A program made the position numbers and the translations under genes. Shown piece after piece: positions 56,985-64,000 of a DNA stretch of 64,000 bases; position 1 is the stretch's first letter; each line of letters starts with the position of its first letter. Origin of the DNA: Orrella marina (lineage in GTDB: Bacteria > Pseudomonadota > Gammaproteobacteria > Burkholderiales > Burkholderiaceae_B); assembly GCF_003058465.1 (NCBI RefSeq), contig NZ_CP028901.1:2914001-2978000 (forward strand), read 5' to 3'. The notes below the pieces were generated by a model. That model had not been told where the DNA came from and did no database searches. It saw nothing but the letters and a program-made list of their open reading frames with translations.

Positions 56985-57111
56985 AAATCTCTGATACCGT
57001 TTACCTTTGGTTGACTGGAAGCAGCCAGCGCGTTGTGCTGAGCTGTTATTTGTACCTGCAACTCGGAATGACCCTACCATCTTTCTATTAGCGACGTTTA
57101 ATCATTTCTCT

Positions 57112-57774
57112 ATGACACAGAATAACTCAGACAAGTTGCGTACGCGCCTGAAGGCCACGCGGATTCATATTCCAGTCGCCAACCGCCAGCGCGGCAGCCT
57201 GTTAATGCGGGCACGGCTGTTCACCTGGTTTGCCATCACGAGCGATGAAGCACGTGACGCGGGTCTGAACGCGCCAACATCGATCGCCGCATTCTGGCCT
57301 TTGAGTGATGAGCCTGATCTACGTCCACTGCTGACCCAATGGGATGATGCGGGGATTCTTGTCACGCTGCCCGTCATGTCAGGACGCGGTGAGCCTCTTA
57401 CGTTCCATCGCTGGACCGCAGACACACGACTTGTCGAGGGTTCGTTCGGCGTCAAGGAGCCGTCTGCAGATTCCGAACAGATTGAGCCCGACGTCGTGCT
57501 GGTGCCAACACTGGGTTTCACCACTCACCTGGACCGGATGGGTTACGGGCAAGGCTATTACGACCGGACCCTGCAGGCAATGGCCGCTCGCGGCCGGGCG
57601 CCTGTCACGATTGGTATTGCATGGAACGAAGGGGCTATTGAGGCGATCGAACCAGATTATCAGCCTGCTTCCCATGACTACCGTCTGGACGGTATTCTTA
57701 CGCCAGACGGCTGGGTTGGAGGCGTAGCACCAGCCTTGTTGCCGTCAACCCAGCCGGGAGGCACATCAGCCTGA
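57112..57774 (+). CDS. 5-formyltetrahydrofolate cyclo-ligase
   Basis: A 220-residue enzyme converting 5-formyl-THF to 5,10-methenyl-THF with ATP. The signature LGFTTHLDRMGYGQGYYDRTL and the N-terminal RQRGSLLMRARLFTWF helix fit the family. The ATG at 57112 gives the usual length; a frame from 57007 would add 35 unlike residues. It is divergent from slt and overlaps metF by nine bases convergently. With metF and ahcY it makes a one-carbon cluster. Confidence 0.88.
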   Translation: MTQNNSDKLRTRLKATRIHIPVANRQRGSLLMRARLFTWFAITSDEARDAGLNAPTSIAAFWPLSDEPDLRPLLTQWDDAGILVTLPVMSGRGEPLTFHRWTADTRLVEGSFGVKEPSADSEQIEPDVVLVPTLGFTTHLDRMGYGQGYYDRTLQAMAARGRAPVTIGIAWNEGAIEAIEPDYQPASHDYRLDGILTPDGWVGGVAPALLPSTQPGGTSA

Positions 57775-58614
57775 GATAGACTTCCAGATCGCCAGCGTCG
57801 CAGCTGAATTATTCAGCGTGTAGAAATGCAGGCCTGGCACCTGGTTTTCCAGTAACGTCTGACAAAGCTCGGCGACCACATCAATACCAAACGCACGGAT
57901 GGATGCACGATCGTCGCCCATTTCTGCCAGCCTGAGCCGGATCCAGCGCGGGATTTCCGCGCCGCACATGTCCGAAAAGCGGATGAGCTGGGAGTAATTG
58001 GTGATTGGCATGATGCCGGGAACGATTGGTATGGTGACACCCAGCATCTGCGCGCGATCCACGAAATCGAAGTACGCATCGGCGTTGAAGAAATACTGGG
58101 TGATCGCAGCATTGGCCCCTGCATTGACCTTTTCCACAAAGTGGCGAAGATCCTTCTGCGGACCGCTTGCCTGCGGATGCATCTCGGGATACGCCGCCAC
58201 TTCAACATGGAACCAGTCACCACTATGTTCACGGATCAGGCGAACCAGATCCACCGCGTGCGCGAGCGATCCCTGCCCTCCCATAGATCCCATTCCCGAG
58301 GGTAGATCACCACGCAAGGCGACAATACGTCGAACCCCCATTTCCCTGTAGTGGTCCAGCATCGCACGCAACTGGTCACGGCTTGAACCAATACACGACA
58401 GATGAGGCGCGGCGTCGAACCCCATACCCGTGAGCGTCTGCACGGTCTCGAGGGTTCCATCCCGCGTGGTACCCCCAGCTCCAAACGTCACACTCACATA
58501 CGACGGGTCGATGACCTTGAGCGACTGGGCACATTCAACCAGACGCGCCTGGGCAGCCTCATCACGGGGCGGAAAAAATTCCAGACTGAACTGCTGGCCT
58601 GTCGAGACACTCAT
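57766..58614 (-). CDS. metF: methylenetetrahydrofolate reductase
   Basis: A 282-residue flavoprotein reducing 5,10-methylene-THF to 5-methyl-THF for methionine synthesis. Blocks: FSLEFFPPRDEAAQ, YVSVTFGAGGTTRDGTLETV, RRIVALRGDLPSG, VEVAAYPEMHPQA and AAITQYFFNADAYFDFVDR. The ATG at 58614 overlaps the stop of the holin-like gene; the frame from 58683 would run through that gene. It is the last gene of ahcY-holin-metF, so it is probably under the SAH riboswitch. Confidence 0.95.
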   Translation of the reverse strand: MSVSTGQQFSLEFFPPRDEAAQARLVECAQSLKVIDPSYVSVTFGAGGTTRDGTLETVQTLTGMGFDAAPHLSCIGSSRDQLRAMLDHYREMGVRRIVALRGDLPSGMGSMGGQGSLAHAVDLVRLIREHSGDWFHVEVAAYPEMHPQASGPQKDLRHFVEKVNAGANAAITQYFFNADAYFDFVDRAQMLGVTIPIVPGIMPITNYSQLIRFSDMCGAEIPRWIRLRLAEMGDDRASIRAFGIDVVAELCQTLLENQVPGLHFYTLNNSAATLAIWKSISG

Positions 58615-58949
58615 GATTGATAAAGCAACATAGAAAACAGCGCCGAGATCAGGCTGTAGAGGATTGCCCCTGCCACAGCCCACCAGAAACCATCAACCTG
58701 AAACCCTCTGAACAAAGATCCTGCCAGCCAGAAAACCAGTGCATTGAGCACCAGCAGGAACAGTCCCATCGTGACGATCGTGATCGGCAGAGTGAGCAAA
58801 ATCAGTACCGGCTTGACCAGCGTGTTGAGCAAGCCCAGCACCAAGGCTGCCACCATTGCCGACCAGAAGCTGGCCAGAGCAATACCTGGCAACAGGTAAG
58901 CCACTGCAAGCAGGGCAACCGCATTCAGTATCCAGACGATGATCAACAC
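58611..58949 (-). CDS. phage-holin-like (PF04020) membrane protein
   Basis: A 112-residue protein with four hydrophobic helices: MLIIVWILNAVALLAVAYLL, ALVLGLLNTLVKPVLILLTLPITIVTMGLF, LVLNALVFWLAGSLF and the end block GFWWAVAGAILYSLISALFSMLL. This matches the holin-4/YvlD family, often found between ahcY and metF in beta-proteobacteria. No lysis role is implied. Overlaps metF as ATGA. Confidence 0.88.
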   Translation of the reverse strand: MLIIVWILNAVALLAVAYLLPGIALASFWSAMVAALVLGLLNTLVKPVLILLTLPITIVTMGLFLLVLNALVFWLAGSLFRGFQVDGFWWAVAGAILYSLISALFSMLLYQS

Positions 58950-58989
58950 GTGCGTTCTCCTTCAGATTGACGGCTAGACCGGGGAAAGT

Positions 58990-60405
58990 TTAGTACCGGT
59001 AGTGCTCTGGCTTGTATGGGCCTTCCTGCGCCACACCAATGTAGGCAGCCTGCTGCGGGGTGAGCTCAGTCAGATTCGCACCAATCTTCTTCAGATGCAA
59101 CCTTGCCACTTTCTCGTCCAGGTGCTTGGGCAGCACATAAACCTCGCCGGCCTTGTACTCATCGTTGCGCGTGAACAGTTCGATCTGGGCAATCGTCTGG
59201 TTAGTGAAGGAGGAGGACATCACGAATGACGGGTGGCCAGTGGCACAACCAAGATTCACAAGTCGTCCTTGTGCCAGCAGGATGATGCGCTTGCCGTCCG
59301 GGAAAATGATGTGATCGACCTGGGGTTTGATCTCTTCCCACTGGAACTGCTCAAGACCTGCGACATCGATTTCGTTGTCGAAGTGACCGATGTTGCAGAC
59401 GATAGCCTGGTCCTTCATTCGCTTCATGTGATCGACTGTGATCACGTGGTAGTTACCTGTAGCTGTGACAAAAATGTCGGCCTTGTCGCAAGCCTCTTCC
59501 ATCGTGACAACTTTGTAACCCTCCATAGCAGCCTGCAGGGCGCAGATGGGGTCGATCTCGGCTACCCATACCTGTGCGCGCAAGGCTGCCAGCGCCTGTG
59601 CCGAACCCTTGCCCACATCTCCGTAGCCGCACACCACTGCAACCTTGCCAGCGATCATCACATCGGTAGCACGTTTGATGCCGTCAACGAGCGACTCTCG
59701 GCAACCATAGAGATTGTCAAACTTGGACTTGGTGACCGCATCGTTCACGTTGATCGCTGCAAATGCCAGCTCACCACGGCGTGACATCTGGTAAAGACGG
59801 TTAACACCCGTCGTCGTCTCTTCAGTCACACCCTGGATCTGGGCGAGTCGGGTCGAGTACCATTTGGGATCGCGAGCAATCGTGGCACGAATGGCGGCGA
59901 ACAAGGCACGCTCTTCTTCCGATCCGGGTTTGTCCAGCACGGAGATATCCTGCTCGGCCTTGGCGCCAAGGTGCAACAAAAGGGTGGCATCACCACCATC
60001 ATCCAGGATCATGTTGGCATAATGTCCGGCTGGCCACTCGAACAGGCGATGAGTGTAGTCCCAATACTCTTCCAGCGTTTCGCCTTTCTTGGCAAAAACG
60101 GGCGTACCAGCGGCAGCAATCGCTGCAGCCGCATGGTCCTGGGTCGAGAAAATGTTGCACGACACCCAGCGTACTTCAGCGCCCAGCGCCTGCAGGGTTT
60201 CGATCAGCACAGCGGTCTGGATGGTCATATGCAGGCTACCCGCGATGCGTGCACCCTTGAGCGGCTTGACCGCCTCGAATTCTTCACGGACAGCCATCAG
60301 GCCGGGCATCTCGGTCTGGGCGATCTCGATCTCGCGACGACCCCAGTCGGCCAGCGAGAGGTCCGCAACCACAAAGTCTTGCACGGATTCGTTTACAGCG
60401 TTCAT
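58990..60405 (-). CDS. ahcY: S-adenosylhomocysteine hydrolase
   Basis: A 471-residue NAD-dependent enzyme that splits S-adenosylhomocysteine to adenosine and homocysteine. Visible blocks: [36 protein letters not shown], the catalytic [34 protein letters not shown], the NAD loop [27 protein letters not shown] and the C-terminal [11 protein letters not shown]. It removes product inhibition of methylation and feeds methionine recycling through metF downstream. A SAH riboswitch lies in its leader. Confidence 0.96.
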   Translation of the reverse strand: MNAVNESVQDFVVADLSLADWGRREIEIAQTEMPGLMAVREEFEAVKPLKGARIAGSLHMTIQTAVLIETLQALGAEVRWVSCNIFSTQDHAAAAIAAAGTPVFAKKGETLEEYWDYTHRLFEWPAGHYANMILDDGGDATLLLHLGAKAEQDISVLDKPGSEEERALFAAIRATIARDPKWYSTRLAQIQGVTEETTTGVNRLYQMSRRGELAFAAINVNDAVTKSKFDNLYGCRESLVDGIKRATDVMIAGKVAVVCGYGDVGKGSAQALAALRAQVWVAEIDPICALQAAMEGYKVVTMEEACDKADIFVTATGNYHVITVDHMKRMKDQAIVCNIGHFDNEIDVAGLEQFQWEEIKPQVDHIIFPDGKRIILLAQGRLVNLGCATGHPSFVMSSSFTNQTIAQIELFTRNDEYKAGEVYVLPKHLDEKVARLHLKKIGANLTELTPQQAAYIGVAQEGPYKPEHYRY

Positions 60406-60483
60406 GTCGGTAGACTCCTGAAATTCGGACCGACAACGCTCACGGCTCTGGGGAGACTCACCACAATCGCCATCGGTCTGGAT

Positions 60484-60583
60484 TGGGTGAGCGCCGTTGT
60501 AGTGAGAGAAGCTCCCACAATGGACCTTTACTGAGCCTGGCAGTCAGGCGTGATTCGCAAGACTGTCGCAACGCTCCTCAGCA
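60484..60583 (-). promoter_or_regulatory. SAH riboswitch in the ahcY leader
   Basis: Read on the minus strand, CTGAGGAGCGTTGCGAC (near 60581-60565), CCAGGCTCAG (60540-60531) and AACGGCGCTCACCC (about 60498-60485) appear in order. They are the conserved strands of the S-adenosylhomocysteine riboswitch, where GAGC pairs with GCTC in two stems. The element ends about 80 bases before the ahcY ATG. It switches the gene on when SAH builds up. Confidence 0.88.
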
Positions 60584-60586
60584 AGG

Positions 60587-60592
60587 ATTGTA
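60587..60592 (-). promoter_or_regulatory. candidate -10 box for the ahcY transcript
   Basis: TACAAT on the minus strand would place the transcript start near 60580, exactly at the first base pairs of the riboswitch. The matching -35 region is weak. Confidence 0.4.
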
Positions 60593-60610
60593 GGCCGGAT
60601 TGTAACGCGT

Positions 60611-61429
60611 TTAGCGCATATTGGGTGCGACGTGCAGTTTCACGATATCGTTCTCGGGAAGCCCTTCAAAAGGATATCTTTTCCGGACCTGCGGATCGTG
60701 GCCAGGGATGATGTGATCTTCAGACGCGGCCAGACGCTTGAGCTTCGCGTAGCCGTCCACCATATCGCCCACGTGATACACAATCGGAAATGGCGAGATA
60801 TTCATCATGTTGTCGTAGTAGTGGCTGGCATCGGACGCCAGCACGACCCAGCCACGCTCGGTGTGAACACGCACTGACTGCAATCCTTTGGTGTGCCCAC
60901 CGACAAGCACCAGTTCGATACCAGGCGCCAGCGTCTGATCACCCTGGTAGAACAGGACTCTCTCTGCGTAGACACGACGCACCAGTTCGACCACATCTTC
61001 CACGTCATAGGCGTGGCGAAACAAGCCCTGACACATGTGGTGTCCACAGGCGTAATGCATTTCATCTTCCTGAATGTGAAAGTGCGCATTCGGAAGCTTA
61101 TGGATATTGCCCGCATGGTCATAGTGCAGGTGGGTAATGATCACATCCTCTACTGTGACAGGATCGATACCCAGCAGCTTGAGCGACTCGACCGGGCAGC
61201 GTAGAAGCTTGCGCTTGCGTGCTTTGGCCGCACGCTCACTGAACCCGGTATCCACCAGTATCGTCCGCTCCTGGTTGCGTATGACCCACACGAAATAATC
61301 CATTGGCATGGGTCCGTCGTGCGGATCGTGCGCGATGAAATTCTCGTTGCGCCGGCGCTCCTCGATCTGAGCATAACGTAACGCGAAGATCTCATAGACC
61401 GGCAGATCTGCCTTCAAATCATGTCCCAC
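60611..61429 (-). CDS. N-acyl-homoserine-lactonase-like metallo-hydrolase
   Basis: A 272-residue metallo-beta-lactamase-fold hydrolase of the AttM/AiiB kind. The dinuclear zinc motif is ITHLHYDHAGNIHKLPNAHFHIQ, with later ligands in VGGHTKGLQ, LASDASHYYDNM and IIPGHDP. It may open lactone rings, of acyl-homoserine lactones or of a catabolic lactone. The start is GTG 61429 with AAGGAGA 6 to 7 bases upstream; the ORF to 61864 overlaps the regulator gene and is not used. It follows the GntR gene on the same strand with an 11-base overlap. Confidence 0.82.
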   Translation of the reverse strand: MGHDLKADLPVYEIFALRYAQIEERRRNENFIAHDPHDGPMPMDYFVWVIRNQERTILVDTGFSERAAKARKRKLLRCPVESLKLLGIDPVTVEDVIITHLHYDHAGNIHKLPNAHFHIQEDEMHYACGHHMCQGLFRHAYDVEDVVELVRRVYAERVLFYQGDQTLAPGIELVLVGGHTKGLQSVRVHTERGWVVLASDASHYYDNMMNISPFPIVYHVGDMVDGYAKLKRLAASEDHIIPGHDPQVRKRYPFEGLPENDIVKLHVAPNMR

Positions 61430-62159
61430 CTGTTTCTCCTTTGTTTTGCCTGACCAAGTCTTCCTTGGCCAGCACGTCCAGTGCAGCTCTTTGCGCGTGC
61501 CAGATATGACGACGCGCGGCTGCTTCCGCCCCCGCAGGATCCCGATTATCGATGCACCGCAGAATTTCCTGAATTTCCTCGATACTCTGGGGCGTGCGGT
61601 CCGGTTTTGAGAATGACGTTGCTCGCAACAGATTGATCCGGGACAGCAGCCCCGGCAGCATCTGGGCAACCAGTTCATTATCACACCCTTCCAGCAAGAT
61701 CTGGTAGAACCGCTGCTTGGCATTGAGCAGGCCCGCCCGGTCCGCGAGCCCTGCCTGTCTGGCAAGCTCTGCAACCTGATTTCGCAATTGCTCGACAAGA
61801 TCACTGTCGGCGTGGCGAGCAAACTCCCGAGCCGCGTAACCCTCAAGCAAACCCCGTAGCGCATACAGATCCAGCGCGGCTTTGCGTGTCACTCTCGCGA
61901 CGCTGGGCCCCCTGTGAGGCTCAATAACGATGAGTCTCTCCGCCTCCAGCGTGCGCAGTGCCTCTCGAAGCGTTGGGCGGCTGACCTGAAGTTGCTCGCA
62001 AAGTTCTGCCTCGCGCAACTTCTGCCCCGCACGCAAATTTCCTTGCATGATGGATTCGCGCAAAAACTCCTCAACCCTTTCACGAAGGGTGGCGGGTTTC
62101 TCGAACGCAATCACGGTGTTCTCTGACATGGTCTGACTGTCGTCCACTCTGTCTTCCAT
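61419..62159 (-). CDS. GntR-family regulator, FadR/FCD subfamily
   Basis: A 246-residue repressor. The winged helix is LRESIMQGNLRAGQKLREAELCEQLQVSRPTLREALRTLEAERLIVIEPHRGPSVA, then an all-helical FCD ligand domain in which an Asp and several His could hold a metal. The start could be ATG 62159 or 62129; the frame to 62273 would run across the operator-like dyads and is unlikely. It is divergent from the carboxymuconolactone decarboxylase-type gene and probably controls it together with its own lactonase gene. The inducer is likely a carboxylate, by family. Confidence 0.87.
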   Translation of the reverse strand: MEDRVDDSQTMSENTVIAFEKPATLRERVEEFLRESIMQGNLRAGQKLREAELCEQLQVSRPTLREALRTLEAERLIVIEPHRGPSVARVTRKAALDLYALRGLLEGYAAREFARHADSDLVEQLRNQVAELARQAGLADRAGLLNAKQRFYQILLEGCDNELVAQMLPGLLSRINLLRATSFSKPDRTPQSIEEIQEILRCIDNRDPAGAEAAARRHIWHAQRAALDVLAKEDLVRQNKGETGGT

Positions 62160-62217
62160 TCGCCTTGGTGACGGTTCGTAACTGGTCGTTGCACAGCCGA
62201 CGCTCACCAGGCAACAA

Positions 62218-62235
62218 GTGCCATACGTTTGGCAC
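62218..62235. promoter_or_regulatory. operator-like dyad in the divergent GntR region (distal)
   Basis: GTGCCA (62218-62223) and TGGCAC (62230-62235) form a perfect 6-bp inverted repeat around six bases, upstream of both divergent genes. Confidence 0.45.
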
Positions 62236-62260
62236 GTTGAGCAATACTTTATCATGTTCA

Positions 62261-62275
62261 GATTGTCTGACAATC
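62261..62275. promoter_or_regulatory. FadR-type operator candidate
   Basis: GATTGTC-T-GACAATC is a perfect 7-bp palindrome around one base. The core TTGTCxGACAA is the size and type bound by FCD-group GntR regulators. It lies between the GntR gene and the decarboxylase-like gene, well placed to regulate both. Confidence 0.65.
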
Positions 62276-62371
62276 ATCTTGACAGAACGCAGACTCTGTC
62301 TCCACAATCCACATAAATCACTTATCCGCTGGCCAGCAGCCAGCGCACGCCCATTGACTCAGGAGAGACAC

Positions 62372-62782
62372 ATGACTGCAAAGCAGGAAACAGAAAAATT
62401 GTTCGAACAGGGTCTGGAGGTTCGTCGCGAGGTGCTCGGCGCAGAGTATGTAGACGGCGGCATGGCCAAAGCAAATGATTTCATGATGGCGTTCCAGCGC
62501 ATCACCACCGAGTGGTGCTGGGGTTATGCCTGGACTCGTGACGGCCTTGATCGCAAAACCCGCAGCATGCTGAACCTGGCGATGCTCACCGCGCTGAACC
62601 GTCCAAATGAAATCAAGCTGCACACCAAAGGCGCACTGGCCAACGGCGTGTCACCAGAAGAGATCAAGGAAATCCTGTTACACGCTACAGTCTATTGCGG
62701 TATCCCGGCAGGTCTTGATGCATTCAAGGTCGCCAACCAGGTGCTTGAAGAGGAAGGTGCATTCAAGGACGCAGGCAAATGA
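62372..62782 (+). CDS. carboxymuconolactone decarboxylase (CMD) family protein
   Basis: A 136-residue protein of the AhpD/PcaC fold. The stretch FMMAFQRITTEWCWGYAWTRDGLDRKTRSMLNLAMLTALNRPNEIKLHTKGALANGVSPEEIKEILLHATVYCGIPAGLDAFKVA is close to PcaC-type 4-carboxymuconolactone decarboxylases and lacks the CxxC of AhpD peroxidases. It may decarboxylate a lactone in the locus shared with the lactonase-like hydrolase. AGGAGAGA lies before the ATG. Its stop overlaps the next gene by four bases. Confidence 0.85.
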   Translation: MTAKQETEKLFEQGLEVRREVLGAEYVDGGMAKANDFMMAFQRITTEWCWGYAWTRDGLDRKTRSMLNLAMLTALNRPNEIKLHTKGALANGVSPEEIKEILLHATVYCGIPAGLDAFKVANQVLEEEGAFKDAGK

Positions 62783-63678
62783 GCAGTTTGCCCACAATCG
62801 GATTTGTCGGCGTAGGCAGCATGGGGTGGCCGATGGCATCCCATCTGCACAAGGCGGGTTACCCGTTGCACATCATTGACGCCGATCAGGAACGCGCAAA
62901 GCAGTTTGCGAGCGAAGTCGGTGGAACGGTCAGCGAGTCCAACAAGGCCCTTGCGCAAGCCAGTGACATCATCATCACGATTTTGCCCACCAGTGCAATC
63001 GTCGAGAAGGTACTCGCGGGTGACCAGGGCGTACTTGCGGGCCTTCGTCCCGATGCCGTGATTATCGAGATGAGCTCGGGGGTTCCTGGCATGACGCTGG
63101 AGTTTGCGAAACTGGCCGAACAGGCAGGCGGACATCTGGTCGACGCGCCAGTATCAGGCGGGGTTCCACGCGCCAGAACCGGTGAACTTGCCATCATGTT
63201 CGGCGGGAGTCAGGCGCTGCTCGATCGCGTCAAGCCTGTTTTGAATTGCATGGGCACTGCCATCCAGCATACCGGTGCAGTCGGAACCGCCCACGCCATG
63301 AAGGCACTGAACAATCTGGTGTCGGCTGGCGGGTTTCTGATTGCAGCTGAAGCGCTCATGATCGGCAAACGCTTCGGACTGAGCCCGCAGACCATGATCG
63401 ATGTGCTCAACGCCTCCACTGGCATGAACAACTCGACCCAGAAAAAGTTCAAGCAGTTCGTTCTGAATGGTCAATACAACGCGGGCTTCGGGCTGGATCT
63501 GATGGTCAAGGATCTGAGCATCGCAATGGGCATCGCGCGTGACACCTCGACTGCCTCACCTTTCTCGGCCATGTGTCGTGAATTGTGGGCGTCAACGGGG
63601 CAAATGCTCGGGCCGGGCCAGGATCATACGGCCATCGCCAAGCTGGTCGAGAACCTCAACAACGACAAGCTGAGTTAA
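62779..63678 (+). CDS. 3-hydroxyisobutyrate dehydrogenase family protein
   Basis: A 299-residue NAD(P)-dependent beta-hydroxyacid dehydrogenase. The Rossmann motif GFVGVGSMGWPMASHLHKAG, the substrate loop VDAPVSGGVPRARTGELAIMFGG, the catalytic Lys in AMKALNNLVSAGGFLIAAEAL and the FGLDLMVKDLSIAM block are intact. Possible substrates are 3-hydroxyisobutyrate, tartronate semialdehyde or a related acid. It is coupled to the CMD-family gene, so both belong to one small catabolic operon under the GntR regulator. Confidence 0.9.
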   Translation: MSSLPTIGFVGVGSMGWPMASHLHKAGYPLHIIDADQERAKQFASEVGGTVSESNKALAQASDIIITILPTSAIVEKVLAGDQGVLAGLRPDAVIIEMSSGVPGMTLEFAKLAEQAGGHLVDAPVSGGVPRARTGELAIMFGGSQALLDRVKPVLNCMGTAIQHTGAVGTAHAMKALNNLVSAGGFLIAAEALMIGKRFGLSPQTMIDVLNASTGMNNSTQKKFKQFVLNGQYNAGFGLDLMVKDLSIAMGIARDTSTASPFSAMCRELWASTGQMLGPGQDHTAIAKLVENLNNDKLS

Positions 63679-63708
63679 ATCACTGACGAGCATCGTGCTC
63701 CAGAAGTC

Positions 63709-63743
63709 AACCGGCCAGTGCCTCAACAAGGTCCTGGCCGGTT
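63709..63743. terminator. hairpin after the dehydrogenase gene
   Basis: AACCGGCCAG (63709-63718) and CTGGCCGGTT (63734-63743) form a perfect 10-bp stem with a 15-base loop between two convergent genes. No strong T tract follows, so termination is probable but not certain. Confidence 0.5.
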
Positions 63744-63764
63744 CGGTTTCAGACACCCTGTTTC

Positions 63765-63986
63765 TCAGGATTCAGGCCGGGTGCGTTGATGTCCGGGCGG
63801 TCGTGGGTACCCTTCCTGGAGAATTCTCTTCCAGACTTCCTGTTTCTCTTGCTGCGTCATGAACACCCAGTTAGACACTTCCATCACCGTGCGTCCGCAT
63901 CCCCTGCAAATGTCGTCGAACAAAGTCGAACAAACCGCCACACAAGGCGAGTCTGCAGTGCTGGGATCTGGCACCACCCGTGCCAC
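63765..63986 (-). CDS. DUF1289 domain protein
   Basis: A 73-residue protein with the DUF1289 pattern: SPCVAVCSTLFDDICRGCGRTVMEVSNWVFMTQQEK, four Cys that may bind a metal. The function is unknown. The GTG at 63986 is the first start seen, but the frame stays open to the window edge, so the true start may lie outside. Confidence 0.8.
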   Translation of the reverse strand: MARVVPDPSTADSPCVAVCSTLFDDICRGCGRTVMEVSNWVFMTQQEKQEVWKRILQEGYPRPPGHQRTRPES

Positions 63987-64000
63987 TGGTCTCGCTGGCC

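Noticed and set aside
59971-60534. 187-codon plus-strand ORF over ahcY and the riboswitch
   Set aside because: Antisense shadow of ahcY with no recognisable domain.
1-64000. CRISPR arrays, prophage modules, toxin-antitoxin or restriction systems
   Set aside because: No regularly spaced repeats, integrase, capsid, or recognisable defence gene was seen on either strand; the holin-like protein belongs to the ahcY-metF unit and is not a phage sign.

Overview
The window looks like a chromosomal segment of a betaproteobacterium of the order Burkholderiales, most likely family Alcaligenaceae. The reasons are the gene orders rpe-gph-trpE, trpG-trpD-trpC and ahcY-holin-like-metF with a SAH riboswitch, the tripartite tricarboxylate (Bug/TctC) receptors, the many TRAP and ABC uptake systems, and the moderately high G+C seen by eye. 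No rRNA, tRNA or CRISPR array was recognised.

Layout. 0-5.9 kb: a frame-broken DUF3750 gene, a cytochrome b561-like ORF running in frame into a TfdA-like dioxygenase, a YeeE/YedE sulfur-type permease, an MFS carrier and a lipoprotein. 6-9.4 kb: a TRAP system (DctQ, DctM) facing its Tat-exported DctP receptor, separated by strong terminators. 9.7-13.2 kb: phnDCEE-type ABC importer. 13.3-17.4 kb: TAXI receptor, fused TRAP permease and a lactate-type FMN dehydrogenase. 17.4-20.5 kb: MacAB-like exporter with a frame break in the permease. 20.5-27.7 kb: housekeeping genes (PerM-like, 2-hydroxyacid dehydrogenase, dsbC, ubiH-like, mltA, apaG, rpe, gph).

27.8-45.7 kb: the tryptophan biosynthesis genes. 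A leader peptide with four Trp codons and an intrinsic terminator precede trpE, but trpE is separated from trpGDC by about 13.7 kb of accessory DNA. That DNA holds degraded genes, three exported proteins of unknown role (one ClpP-like), an MscS remnant, a LysR-controlled cassette (dioxygenase, enolase-superfamily enzyme, two Bug receptors, FAH hydrolase), a small CxC/CxxC protein, an IS1380-family element whose inverted repeats and 5-bp target duplication can be read directly, and a truncated small ORF.

45.8-64 kb: a sulfide-response set (DUF2892 protein, BigR-like ArsR regulator, persulfide dioxygenase), polyphosphate:AMP phosphotransferase, HIT protein, CitE-like lyase, ung, rhlE, midA-like methyltransferase, cca, a frame-broken slt, 5-formyl-THF cyclo-ligase, metF, holin-like protein, ahcY with a SAH riboswitch, a lactonase-like metallo-hydrolase, and a FadR-type GntR regulator divergent from a carboxymuconolactone decarboxylase/3-hydroxyisobutyrate dehydrogenase pair with clear operator-like dyads.

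Five genes are interrupted by what looks like one missing base in a homopolymer run. This uniform pattern points to sequence or assembly error as much as to real pseudogenes. The most interesting biology is the split trp operon with its inserted island and the LysR-dioxygenase-enolase-Bug-FAH cassette.
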